From positions 8,226,604-8,290,603 of the forward strand of contig JACDQD010000011.1 of assembly GCA_019843655.1 (NCBI GenBank): 64,000 nt of DNA. Direction: 5' to 3'. Both the position numbers and the translations under genes were made by a program. Shown piece after piece: positions 40,201 to 51,624 of the stretch (position 1 is the stretch's first letter; the number at the start of each line of letters is the position of its first letter). The notes beneath the pieces are model-generated. The model had not been told where the DNA came from. It worked only from the letters and a program-made list of their open reading frames with translations, and ran no database searches. The stretch comes from Lethocerus indicus (taxonomy: Eukaryota; Arthropoda; Insecta; Hemiptera; Belostomatidae).

Positions 40201-41611
40201 TGAAAAATAAACTGTTTCCAAGTTGTACAAACCTCTTCAAGAGTTATTTTTGGTCTTAATATAACTTCACTCAATATTTCAACAACACCATCCAGGCCAC
40301 GTCTATCCGCTGAAGCAGCATAGACAAAGGAGTCCCTGAATATAAACAATAAAGTGAATTCATATAAAATCATATAACATTAAATTTAAGACATAAGAAA
40401 AATGTAATTCAAACCTTGTGGCTAGGCAGTCACAAATGCCACCGTGTTTCTCCAAAGCCAATAATATTTTATCTTTGTCGCTGTACTCTGCTGAAGACTG
40501 CAAACAATCATACAAATTATATTTCACAAGTTCTAAATTTAAATTTCAAGTTTTATAGCAATGAACTCTATAAAACATATCTGGTAAATAAATATTCTTA
40601 AAACATACTAATTTATTCTGACAATTTTCACTATAAAACAGTCTGGTCATATACCTATGCACCATAATTTCTTAGTTCAAAAGTTCTAAGTATTTCTTAG
40701 TTCAACTAGGCTAGTACTATAAATTGTATCATTTTATACATTGAAAGTATAACAATACTTACATTGAAAGCTAACTTCTCTAAGAAATGTGAAACTCCAC
40801 TTGGATACGCGACTTCATATCTGGATCCAGAATCAACAACAACTGCAAACAAAAGGTACTTTAAGTATTCTTCCTTTATGTATAGTATTATTTGATTGCA
40901 ATAACAGTATACCCAATAGCTCAGGGAAATTTGTCTACACACTTTGAATATGAATCAAAGTATTATTCTGAAAGTAACTTAGGGGGGTGTTTGTTTATAC
41001 GTGAGCTATAAGTGATCCACCTTCCTATAATACATTAACAAAATATTTTGTATCAATAAAATTTACAATATTACATCATATTTCAAACGCTATGCCTTCT
41101 TGCAGTGTCTCAAATCTCTAAATAAATAAATTATATTATGAACACTAGCAATAGTGAGAAGTTAAAGTACTTCTTTATTACAGTAAATGTTTTCTTATCA
41201 TGATAAGAGCCTCACCACCAATGGTACAGAACTGGCCAAAACGGTTTTCCGAAGCAACTCTCAAACCGTTTGACAGAGTTGTGACTTTGGTCTCTTCATG
41301 ACTGGATTTATGTTTGGCATAAATGGGCTTCGGGAGGCCTGGCAGTGGCTCAGAGAGTGGAGGTTGTTGAAATGAACTTTTCTGTGGGGGCTGTGTCGAC
41401 GCTTGGGATGAAAACACGCAAGATTTCAACGTGTTTGAACTCCTGCACCTAGAAAAGAAATCGACCATTGATAATTTTTATACGGAATTGATATTTTCTC
41501 CCCCTTAGAACCTTACACAGGGCCAATGGGCGGCTGATGAAACTATGCCTACCGTTTATTGCGCAGAACGAAACCGCCGAATTTCGGTATATTTCCTATG
41601 CAAGAAGCCAT
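37289..41611 (-). CDS. PMPCA: Mitochondrial-processing peptidase subunit alpha, with one frameshift
   Basis: Twelve exons, in transcription order: 41611-41553, 41448-41219, 40842-40763, 40497-40415, 40335-40233, 40153-40061, 39549-39377, 39296-39191, 39028-38820, 38219-38054, 37888-37757, 37464-37289. The expected product is about 536 residues. An Arg/Ser-rich presequence starts [13 protein letters not shown]; the M16 domain starts near [28 protein letters not shown] (about 115-122) stands where the beta subunit has its zinc-binding HxxEH motif, as expected of the non-catalytic alpha subunit. The substrate-gating glycine-rich loop [14 protein letters not shown] is at about 354-367. Alpha binds presequences in the matrix, where the alpha-beta dimer removes them. 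Exon 11 is one base short: it starts [17 protein letters not shown] and resumes [14 protein letters not shown] in another frame, with a stop between. This is an assembly indel or a real lesion. All other junctions keep phase. Confidence 0.93.
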
Positions 41612-41698
41612 TTCGAAACGAAGAAATTAACTTAAAAAACTACGAATATTGAAATAAAATGCCAGTAATGAGCGAAAAGAGTTCATAAATATACAGCT

Positions 41699-41712
41699 GT
41701 TGCCATCTTGGT
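41699..41712 (-). promoter_or_regulatory. AAGATGGC (YY1/Pho-like) element upstream of PMPCA
   Basis: The minus strand reads CAAGATGGCAACAG about 90-100 bases upstream of the PMPCA start codon. AAGATGGC is the YY1/Pleiohomeotic core often found near start sites of housekeeping and mitochondrial genes. The role is inferred from motif and position. Confidence 0.35.
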
Positions 41713-42451
41713 CAGTGCCACAGTAAGTAAGGAAGGTTACAAGATAATATGTTCGTGAAGAAAAGTATATTGACAAGGAATTACAATAAAAAATTAAACC
41801 ACGTGTTTTAGTGCATTCGAAAATGAGAAATATTAAAATTCAAATAACAGTAATAAAATTTCAGCTGTACAATTGAGAAAGTTTTTACGACGCACTTTTT
41901 TCCAGTTTAATGGTTGAATAATCTTAAGGCGGATGAGGAATTCTATAAGTAAGATAATCGTATAATTATATTGTTAAACATTTATATTATACTGTATATA
42001 AATATATTGAATGGACCTTACCCTTTAAACTAAAAGCGGATTCACAATTAAAATTTTATTAAATATATCATTCCAAAATTGTTTTTAAAATGTATTGCAA
42101 CATTTTTGGATAATAATTTTCGGTGCCATCAACTCATCAAATTTAATGCTGTAATTACGTACTATAATTTGTAATTCGTTCTATAAATTATTGCACATTT
42201 TCGAACATCCCCGCTTTGAATAATGCCTTTTAAAATTAGAGAAAGAATGAATTCAGTCAACAACAAACATGAGCAATTAGCATGTTAGAACAATTTTATT
42301 TATTACTAAGTGATTTTGTACTTATTAGTTATTCAAACTGGCATCTTAAAACGCTGAAATAATATACATTCCATTAGAAATTATTTGTAGTCTCGAAAGT
42401 AAGGGAAATTATAAAGTTTCGGGTCCTGAGATGTTTAAACTGATGCCTCGC

Positions 42452-42619
42452 CTACTTCAAGAAGGCGTTGGTTTCTTCACACTCAAATCGGGCGGTATGT
42501 TTAGTCCAACATTTTTTGTTCAAATCCAAGTTATTTATTCAAATCTCGCCTTGAACAGGTGTAAATCGATCCTTTTGACGACGACCAGTTGATGGTATAT
42601 CCTTCCATTCTCCTAGTTC
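42452..42619 (-). other. Unassigned coding-like segment split by one in-frame TGA
   Basis: After a possible acceptor (TTTTAAG before 42619), the minus strand reads ELGEWKDIPSTGRRQKDRFT then PVQGEI, then TGA at 42541-42539, then in the same frame INNLDLNKKCWTKHTARFEC and EETNAFLK before TAG. Amino-acid composition on both sides of the TGA is protein-like. It may be the last exon of an unrecognised gene followed by a chance frame, a decayed gene, or a readthrough or selenocysteine codon. No family is recognised and no upstream exons were found. Confidence 0.25.
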
Positions 42620-43590
42620 CTTAAAATAGCCAATTACAAACTACGTTTCATACTTTAGTCAATACTTGAATTTCACAAATTTCAGCTTAAATTCAGTTTA
42701 TTTTAATCTATTTCATTCCTTCTTATTACTCTTTTGTCTATCAACATCTATAGCATTAATTTTTAAATAATGAATTAAGTCGTGCTTTGAAATAATCTAA
42801 TTCAAATTTTCAGGCAGAAAATCCAGCCATGATGCTGTGCAACAATCTAGGAGAGTAGGCAACCAAAGGTATATGGCACACTCTCATTAAATTATCTATA
42901 TAATATTTGTCAAATGGCGTCTGTCTGTGTGTGTGTACATTAAAGCTTTTTTGAACTAATATAAAAGCTCCCAACAGATATCATACATTAATGTTTCCCT
43001 TTTTCAGATATTTTTAGCATGAGCTAATTCCTTAGTCATAATAGCAATACCTATCTAATAATATTTATATCATAAGTTAATAATAAAAGTTTAGCATCAC
43101 ATTAATTCAAAAGAACTGCTAACAGATATATCACAATAATGTTTCACTTTCTTAGACATATTTAGCGCATAATATAACATACAGTATCCGGCATAACAGC
43201 CAATTGCTCTTTATAAGCAAAGAGAAAAAAAGTGTGTAACACTTTTACATTTGAGGGAAGACCAGAAAATTGTGCTCTTCACGATTTGATGAACTCCCAG
43301 AAAGAGCCAATTTATGTGTAGATACACTTTCTAAATCTAAGCCAATATTATAAAACAATAAAATATAAACTTTATTAAAACATCAACATAACATAATTGT
43401 TTTTCTAACGTTTACGTATTTGTCAAAATTGCTCCATGTATTACTAGTAAATACAGTGAAGTGTATTATCAATAGAGATGGCATTTTTCTTTTATAAATG
43501 GTACACAAAATGGACTTGAAAAGTCACTACATCAGACTGGTCCCAGATGGATGGCCACATTTTAATACCGATAAATAAGTATAACAACAA

Positions 43591-43596
43591 TTTATT
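43591..43596 (-). terminator. Polyadenylation signal for AP-3 mu
   Basis: AATAAA on the minus strand about 320 bases past the AP-3 mu stop codon, in AT-rich DNA. Other weaker variants lie nearby. Confidence 0.35.
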
Positions 43597-43914
43597 TTAA
43601 CAAAAGAATTTAATAATATCCTAACTAAAATGAATATAAAAAATAATTTATACACCATCAAATAATTCAATTTTACAAAAATTAAATGAGGATACAATAC
43701 TAAAAAAAGGGAGAAAAATTGGGATGTTTTTTCCAGTTTATCTTTGTTGATTGAAACAAATTTCATTGTCAGTGATCACTTTACCGTAAATAATATCTAA
43801 TGTAAAATACATTGCACCATCAACAATCCTTAAATGACTGCCTTCATGTCTTTACAAAAATAACAAACACTGCCTTCCATTTTGTCCAGTTTTTCTTTCT
43901 TTTTTTCACCAGTC

Positions 43915-46900
43915 TCACATGCGAATCTGAAATTTCCCAGCTTTTGTTATGTACTTGACACCTTTGAACGGTTTGTACTTCTCTCCGTACATATCCAACC
44001 GATTGACTTTTAGGCCGGAGACGGCCATTTGATTTATTGTGAATTTCACCTGGAATCAAAATGCAATTTAACAAATTAAACAAAAAATACTAAACTTAAG
44101 TGTTATCAATATTTCACTGGATTGTTTGATTTTTGGAGACATTATTAAGTGTTAAAAGTAATTTTTAAATGATAAAAAATATTTTCATTAAACTGTAATT
44201 AATACTTTCTCCAAAAAAACTCATTATTTTAATTTTAAAATAGTACAAAACTGGGCTAATGAAATTACTTTTTTAAAATTTAATATAGCACAATGAGCAT
44301 AAAAGGCTTTAATAACTCATTTGTAACAGATTGCATATCTTTGTTGACTTAAAAATCTTCCCTATTACAAGATCTGGTCATTTACCCTTTCCTGATTTAA
44401 TAACATAAATTTTATTTTATTATACTCACATTAATAGTCGGTTTTGACTCTGTTACAGTTCCACTCTGACAATTTATCTGAAAATGACAGTTCAATTAAA
44501 ATTCATATTATAACTACTTAACATTAACCGTACATTGACTCCTGAACTTTGTTTTCCTACAATTTACTGAGCCACAGGAAAACATATTATTGAACACTTA
44601 CAGAACCCTGAAGATTTGGAAGTTTCGAGACATCGATTCGACCTATATCCCATACCATGAGTCGGCTCACAGGATCAAAAGAATATTTCCCCTGGTTGCA
44701 TATAAGTCCACAGTTCAACACAGACTTCGGCATTGGAATTTCCACCACAACATTTTCTAGCTTAAAAAAGACAAAAAATATTAGAATAACAAATATAATT
44801 TCAATTTCAAATATAGACATATAAAGTTGATTTATCCGTCTAGACAAAATTCAGAACTAACAGTAAAAAATTGTTGTAGGTTCGTGATGTTTCTGTCTCC
44901 CCTCGCTGGTTTGGTCTTTTGCTAGACCGGTTTCGGCAGTAGTCCCTACCGCCGAAACCGGTCTAGCAAAAGACCAAACCAGCGGGAGGGGACAGAAACA
45001 TCATGAACCTACAGTATACCAATCCCTCGCAGACCACAAAACAGGTATATTAAACTAAAAAATTGTTCTTTGAGTAACAGTTCCTAAAGAAAGCAGCAAA
45101 GAACAATCTCAAAAATATTTTGAAAATCATTGGGCCTTAACAGATTCTATAACATATATTTTGGGCTCCATTAATGTCAATATTGAAATAAGTATAAATG
45201 ATTCACGTTTAAAATTGATCTAATTATCATAATCCAAAATCAACTTTGGTTGAAACAAGTACCCACTGGATTTCAAGCTATATAAAATTCTTTTATACCA
45301 TAAAAACGAGTACTTACAGTTCGTCCTATAGTTTGTTTCGGTCCAACCGTAATGTCCATTCGGCCGTCCTTAAAGCTAAGCCAGTGGCGAATGTAAATCG
45401 GAATAGCAACGACGCTCTGCGAGCCAATGTGGTAAGACATGAGTCTCATGTTTCCGTCGGGAGGGATGAATGAGAGAATTCGCTCCGACTGAAAAAGTTC
45501 GTATTGATTTACAGAAATTATGTCAAATTCGAACAGTACCATTCATTCGGAGAAGCAATAAGAAAGCTCACCTCCCAACGTTTGAAACGGACACAAGGGT
45601 GGAAGCTGACGTCGTCAAACAGTCTTGGGTTCATGAAAGATAAGGTCAAGTCAGGCATCCCACTCAACTTGATACAACAGTCAATCTGAAAATAACAAAA
45701 CAATAACACACTACTGAAACATTAAATGTTGGGCTGAATATTTTCACGATATACTGATTAAGAAGAAATTCAAAAATAATACATTTCTGATAATATCCTT
45801 TCTTATTATTTTTTGGAATAATGACAGTTCTTCTTTAAGAAAATAAGTAGTTCTTAATTATTTAACGAAATATTATTTTATATGAATTATTTGTAGACAA
45901 GAGGCTAATGAGAAAGAAGAGATAACAGAAGCAGTATCCTCCCAGTGAACTTCCAAGAATGTACCAATACCATATTGAGAACACATGATTATTAAACTCA
46001 CATATCCTTGAATTTCGGCAAATACAGTTGAACCCGATTTGTCAATAATTGCATCCACTTCCTCAACAACATCAAAGTACGCTTCGTTGTTTGTATATTT
46101 GACTCCTGTCCTTCGCCAAGGCACATTTGATAATTGACCACTTGGCAGAGTTGAACTCACACTGTGGCAAAGAAACATGAAACTTAGTTGAACACACTTA
46201 CACACTTCAAATATTAACCACTGTTCAACTAAAACTCGGTATAACTTAACCTAAGAAGAACTCTAGATTACAATATTATTACACCAATAGTAAGAATCAA
46301 ATCTACAACCCTTTGATCTTGAGTATCCCAACAATTTGAATGAATGACCCAGCCCACTGAACTACATGGTTGCCATAATACAATGTTAGATTAGAAGTAC
46401 TTACTTTGATTTTCCTGTAACAGTATTTGCTATTGTACGCAATAAATTTGGTGGCTTTATGAGTTCTTTAAGAATGTTTGATTCAGTTGCAAGCGGAAAT
46501 CCATTGTCTAACATTTCATCCAGCAACTGAAATACACATGATGTATTATAACTATGTTTTAAAAATATTATTTTAAACAAACTCATATTATTCATTTATA
46601 CCTCATAAACTACAACATAATTCTCCTTGATTATGGATTCTGTGCATTCTGTGAAATAATCATCGAAAGTATCCACAACTCGATGCAGGAATTCGATGAC
46701 AAACAATGGTGGAACTAAAAATAGAGTAGTATATTAAACCATATATGGTAAATTGAAATTGATAATTACATCATTGTCTATAAATGAACATGGCCTAAAT
46801 AGCAGTGTTATCAATTTTGTCAACAGATTCCATCTAGGTAACTGTCTAGATATTTGATCCACATCTCAAGATTTATGATATATATTTCATTAAATTAAAA

Positions 46901-47279
46901 TCAGTGAGAATAAATATGGATAGCTCCAAGATGTCATACATGACATTGCTTGTATACCTTCTGTTGTGCAAACTGCCACAAAAAACATTGAACACCGATG
47001 AATACTGATAAGATAATGATGCGGAGTTGCTATCACTGGAGGCATATCCTCCGAATTGCCCACTTTACGTTGTTCATCGAAAAAATAATCGCATACAGAT
47101 CTTGACACAACACTCTTCCAATGTTTCTCCATAAAAACATCGCTAGAGTAATAATAAAAAGGTGAGGTTCTATATCAAGAAAAATTGAATCACTCAAGAC
47201 AGAATAGATATTTAAATTTGGACAGCAAATTTCATTTGGCTTACCCCGAAGAATTGATTATGAATAAACTGTGGATCAT
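43915..47279 (-). CDS. AP3M1: AP-3 complex subunit mu
   Basis: Ten exons: 47279-47245, 47142-46958, 46714-46602, 46526-46405, 46161-46002, 45685-45572, 45488-45318, 44760-44602, 44477-44430, 44049-43915. All phases match, giving 413 residues (animal AP3M1/2 about 418). The N-terminal longin-like domain begins MIHSLFIINSSGDVFMEKHW. The linker is followed by the mu-homology domain from about residue 165 (WRRTGVKYTNNEAYFDVVEE, then SGMPDLTLSFMNPRLFDDVS and ERILSFIPPDGNMRLMSYHI). The protein ends KAGKFQIRM. AP-3 mu recognises tyrosine-based sorting signals and, with delta, beta3 and sigma3, directs cargo from endosomes to lysosomes and lysosome-related organelles such as insect pigment granules (the fly gene is carmine). 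Intron 4 holds a tRNA-derived SINE and intron 7 a large hairpin repeat. The gene appears intact. Confidence 0.96.
44875..45013. repeat. Near-perfect inverted repeat, 63-base arms, in AP-3 mu intron 7
   Basis: The left arm 44875-44937 is the reverse complement of the right arm 44951-45013 except for a few changes in the GAGGGG block and one near the outer end. The arms are separated by a 13-base spacer. The arms are the dispersed CCGGTCTAGC repeat in opposite orientations, and the right copy continues to about 45057. A transcript in either direction would fold into a long hairpin. Confidence 0.9.
44951..45057 (+). repeat. Dispersed repeat, copy C (CCGGTCTAGC family)
   Basis: The best-preserved copy, in the same orientation as those at 811 and 6473. 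It contains CCGGTCTAGCAAAAGACC, AAACCAGCGGGAGGGGACAG and CGCAGACCACAAAACAGGTA. Confidence 0.8.
46288..46376 (-). mobile_element. tRNA-derived SINE head in AP-3 mu intron 4
   Basis: On the minus strand TAGTTCAGTGGGC (46364-46352) is a near-consensus polymerase III A box. About 45 bases on, GGTTGTAGATTTGATTC (46310-46294) resembles a decayed B box (GGTTCGATTC type). Arrangement and orientation fit the tRNA-related head of a SINE, transcribed in the same direction as AP-3 mu. It is too diverged to be a working tRNA gene, and the tail is not clear. Confidence 0.5.
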
Positions 47280-50200
47280 TTTTCACAATTGCTGGTTCAC
47301 ACGCACACCAAATAAAAATGATACATTAATATTTAATACAACACAGAAGGAAGGAAAGTCTTAAGGTAAACTTGGACTGTGAACAACAAGATACCAGCAT
47401 TCTAACCTAAAAATTATCACGGTTCATGTAACCCTTAACAAGTGTCAGAACATCTGATAAAATGATCAGTACTGCCATTCCAGCATCACTTTGCAGAATT
47501 CGTAATGAAAACTGAAAAGTTCTGTAATTTATTAAATTGTAATTAATTTATTAAACATAAATTGTACTGAAATTGATTTATTACATAATATTATTAACAG
47601 CTTTCAAAACCAGATGACAATTTCTATATTAATAACAACTTCATTACAAGCTGCTATATCGTATATCAGTTTCAGTTTATAGTGTCATAGGAGTAATATT
47701 TTGTATTGTGTTATACATAAATAATAATTATGTGCCCTAATAACTCACCATTGAAGATCTGTGATACGTTATTTTATCTGTCCATATCCAAGGTTTGGTA
47801 TTTGTGTTTTAACATAAGAATTATAATAGCAATTATTATCTAATTTTATTATTCTTTGTTATCAGGGACATTATTCAATAAACTATATTATCTAGTTTTA
47901 TAACTAGTATTTTAAATTGATATAGTGTTAATCACACAAGTATTTATATAATGAGGTAATTTGTTTAGAAAACCAGGTTTAATTAGATGTAATTTTTTGC
48001 ACAAAAAATTATATAAAATAAAACAATTAGACATTGTCGATAAGGCCTATGAGCCAAGGAAAATTATCTTAGTCTTAATGTTATTTGATATCATTATTTA
48101 ATTGTAGATGGCAAAAATATGTCTGTTAGTTACCACATAAGAACTGTAGGTTTTATTAATTTCTGCCAATAATGAAACTGTGTAGTCTGAATAATATTTA
48201 ATTGTCACTATGTAAATATCGTCAATTAAGATGCTTAGTTTTGAAGTATTTGAACTTGTGTTCGGAATATCACCCATACTTGCTTGCAGCCACTTATGCA
48301 GTAATAGTGGTAAATTTGTTGACAGGATCATACTGATGATCCAATACCACCAGGTGGACTGATTGGCTAGCCAATACCACCTTATAGGTAATTAGATGAA
48401 TGGGAACAGAAAATCACAAGATTGTTGTTAAATTTAATCTATTATGTTGTAAGGCATCCATTGTTCACATGTTAATAGGTAGTATATATAATACAGTTAA
48501 AAAACAAGCTAATGAAAATTTTATTAATTTTGTTCTTACAATTAACAATTTTTTTTAAATTGTAACATCGTTTTTTTTGGTGTTTAGTGTGTAGAGTGTA
48601 TGGCACAATAAGGCAATCGATGAGTTACAGCCTAAAAACAATTTCCATAATAAGGCATGTTATAAACCTTTAATTTTACATTCTAAAAAATGTTAACCCT
48701 TACTAGTTGAAAATCCTAAAAAAGAATTACAATCTAACTTTATAGATAGTGAATGAGAAAAAAAGCTGAGATATATACAGACCTAATATAGAGAAAAAAA
48801 CATTCTATACAACAATCCAAGATTTTACAAATTATAGCCATAAATTGTATTAACTGTTTTTACCAAATAATTCTGAGAAGAGGGTATAAGTATCAAGAAA
48901 ATATTGATGAATTAAAAAACAGCTTAATCATCTTCTTTAAATCATAATTCCTTACTACCATTAATAAGGTACTAAAATAATTATGTACCAATATCTTTAT
49001 GATATGTTTTATGTGAATGATATGTTTCTAAGAGCTTAAATATAATGACTTCCTGTGATAATAACAATCTGTATTATAAGGATAAACAAAATATTAAGTA
49101 ATTTCCCTTCATCAAAGTTTGGCCAGTAACAACTACAAATATAAATTTGTAACAATAAAACAAACATGTCCATCCTTTATAATTTTATTAACAGATAATT
49201 AACTTTCATTTCAATAGAATAAAATCATTACTAACCTGGAAAATGTCTAATTATAAAATATAACCTGAAGAAAATTTGCTCTTTGTAATTTTAACTATTA
49301 AATTAAACTGAATTAATAAAGTTAACTTTTTGACTTCTAATACTAAAATAGCAACAATTTAAAGGCAGAACAGTGGTTAATGATACTAACAATGATATGA
49401 CTGAAGAATCACTTCATATCAATAAAAAATATTATTCTTGAAAAATGTACAATTATTGCATTGTTTTCTCTACTAAGCTAGAAATTCAACAGTCATTATC
49501 TATTTTATCATCCATAGAGGTGATTTATGTTCTAATCTATTATTATAAATTACTTTTAAATATCTTTCAATAACAGTTTCAAAACTATCAGTTCTGTAAT
49601 AACCAAGTTCTATAAAAATTTACTGGTTCTTAATTTCAGTAAATTCATTTTTGATTGTTAACTACAGGCAAATTTATCTACAATCGCTATGTCTTAAATT
49701 ATGGTGTTATATTTTATAACTTTATTGCTAAAAATTATTGCTTAGAATATAATCTGAAATATAAAATCTCTTTGATAGACACCAGAATTAGAAATTTATA
49801 AAATATGTAACAAGAACTTATATACAAGAAACCAGGGTTTTTATTTAAATGAGTGCAAAAACAAATCACTAAATTAAAAATAAATGTGGAGGATCAATCT
49901 CAAACAATTATAAAACTAATAACTAAGACAAACAAAATATTTGATTCAAATAAAATTCCAACTCATTTACAGTCTACATATATTAGTATTGTAAAAAGAG
50001 GCACTATCTATAATAAAATTATCATTACTCAGGGATTCCTGTAAATATTTTATCACAGACTATCAATATAAATATTATTTACAGTGCCGACTGAAAAAAT
50101 ATTTTCAAGCTGGCTTTTGGTACAGTGTAAGTATCATTAATTTGATTATGTCAAGACACTACGGTTTTAACAGCTGATTCACTGCATCATGCTAAAAAAG

Positions 50201-51624
50201 TAAAATGAAAAATGATGAGGATTATATAATTCTGCTGTTCTTAATTTTGTCAGTAACAAAGTGAATATGATCTAGGACGGATATATACAAATTTAGTAGT
50301 GCTCATCTGATTTCTTAAAATTGTCTGCTGAATAGAATGTTATTACATATGTAAATTTGAACTACTCTAGAGAATTATGTTGAGTGGTGGGACATAATTT
50401 TTGTAAATATCTTTATAAATTCCATTTCAGATTTGATGTTGGATATGGCGTTTTGTCATGAAAACGTCTCAATTACCCCCAACTCTACCACCTGATACAA
50501 AACTCAATTGCCACTCACAACATGATTATCTATCTGAGCTTTCTGAAAGTGAATGAACTGAGTAGATCTCTTAAACTCTAGACCCTCGATAGATTTTTAT
50601 AAATATAATGCTCTTGTAAGTACATATCACACTTACCCTTTGAATTAAATACGAATACATGAAAGAGATATGTATACAATTTGTGGCCTTTAAGTGAATT
50701 CCTACATTAATTTCTACACGAATCAAATTTCGCAAAATAATTTTTCCGGGAATTGGGAGGGAATTATTGTCTTTGAACGTATCAATCGACCAAAAAGTCG
50801 ATAAAAATTAAGGCTTTAAGTCATCTTCTCGATTTTAAAGCTTTGGTCTGGAGTACTCGACTATTCCATGTGATGAAACTAATGTGCGGAAGTATCTTTG
50901 GTGTCTTCAGCAGTAAAACTGACTTAGTACTCGTATTAAATATAATCTGAGGCATTCCCTAAGCTCATTATGTGTTGAAAAAACGATTGTGCAGTGCACC
51001 CCCTATTGGGACAGTGGAAAATAAGTTACAATTCCGCCCAAATTTCAAGGCTAAATATTAGGGCAAAAGAAGCCATTTGGGCTAGCCAGGGCTATTATAT
51101 CTTCCTTTAGTTATATTACCTTTAATTTTACCTAAGCCTAATTTATGAGGTTTTAGCGCTTATTTCCCTGTTATATAATTAAATACTGTATTACTTTCAG
51201 TTTAACAATTCTTTCATTTCATTAACACAGTTATCAGGGATACATAATAAATAGTATTTATTTGTTATGTACTATATTAATGAAAAAGGCATTTTTCGAA
51301 AGTAAAGTGTTGAAGATTCAAGTTGCAAACAGAGAAATACACCTAAAAACCAAATGAAAGGAATTTCTCCAGATACAAATGCGGAGTGCAAAATGTAAAC
51401 CTTAGAACATCAGTTCAAAGTTCTGTTTTGGAAGTGGAATTCCACAAGTGAGAGTTTCATTAATGATACCCAGCAGAACCTGAAAATAATGTCTACCTAC
51501 AATTGTCAAAACCCGTTTGGCTGACCCACAAGGAACTTTTGCCGTAATTGTGAGGCATCAAAATTTCTCAAGAGAAAATAAAATCAATCAGTGTCCGATA
51601 CTAGAACAGGCACGTAAATAAAAG
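47280..51624. other. AT-rich intergenic region between AP-3 mu and the sulfotransferase
   Basis: About 4.3 kb of AT-rich DNA holding the AP-3 mu promoter side and the sulfotransferase 3' flank. A possible AATAAA for the latter lies on the minus strand at 51262-51257. No gene is recognised. An exon-like stretch lies at 47407-47511 (minus) and a short palindrome with direct repeats at about 48341-48382. The rest shows only AT-rich sequence with unsupported small frames. Confidence 0.6.
47407..47511 (-). other. Orphan exon-like open segment upstream of AP-3 mu
   Basis: After the acceptor CTTTTCAG the minus strand is open for 34 codons (FSLRILQSDAGMAVLIILSD, then VLTLVKGYMNRDNF) and ends in TAG. 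The mixed hydrophobic/charged composition is more protein-like than the surrounding AT-rich DNA. A short candidate exon with a GTGAGT donor lies about 250 bases upstream (around 47751-47779). No family is recognised and no full gene could be assembled, so this may be a gene remnant. Confidence 0.2.

Larger units (their letters stand above)
41612..43914. other. Gap between PMPCA and AP-3 mu, with coding-like patches
   Basis: This gap runs from the PMPCA 5' end to the AP-3 mu stop codon. It is mostly AT-rich and includes the AP-3 mu 3' UTR. On the minus strand 42452-42619 is open for 54 sense codons interrupted only by one TGA. On the plus strand 42431-42494 and 42814-42868 have good splice signals and matching phase. 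No family is recognised for either. The rest shows nothing. Confidence 0.5.

Noticed and set aside
48098..48331. 77-codon open frame on the minus strand
   Set aside because: Asn/Ile/Tyr-rich as expected of AT-rich chance frames, with no splice support or known family.
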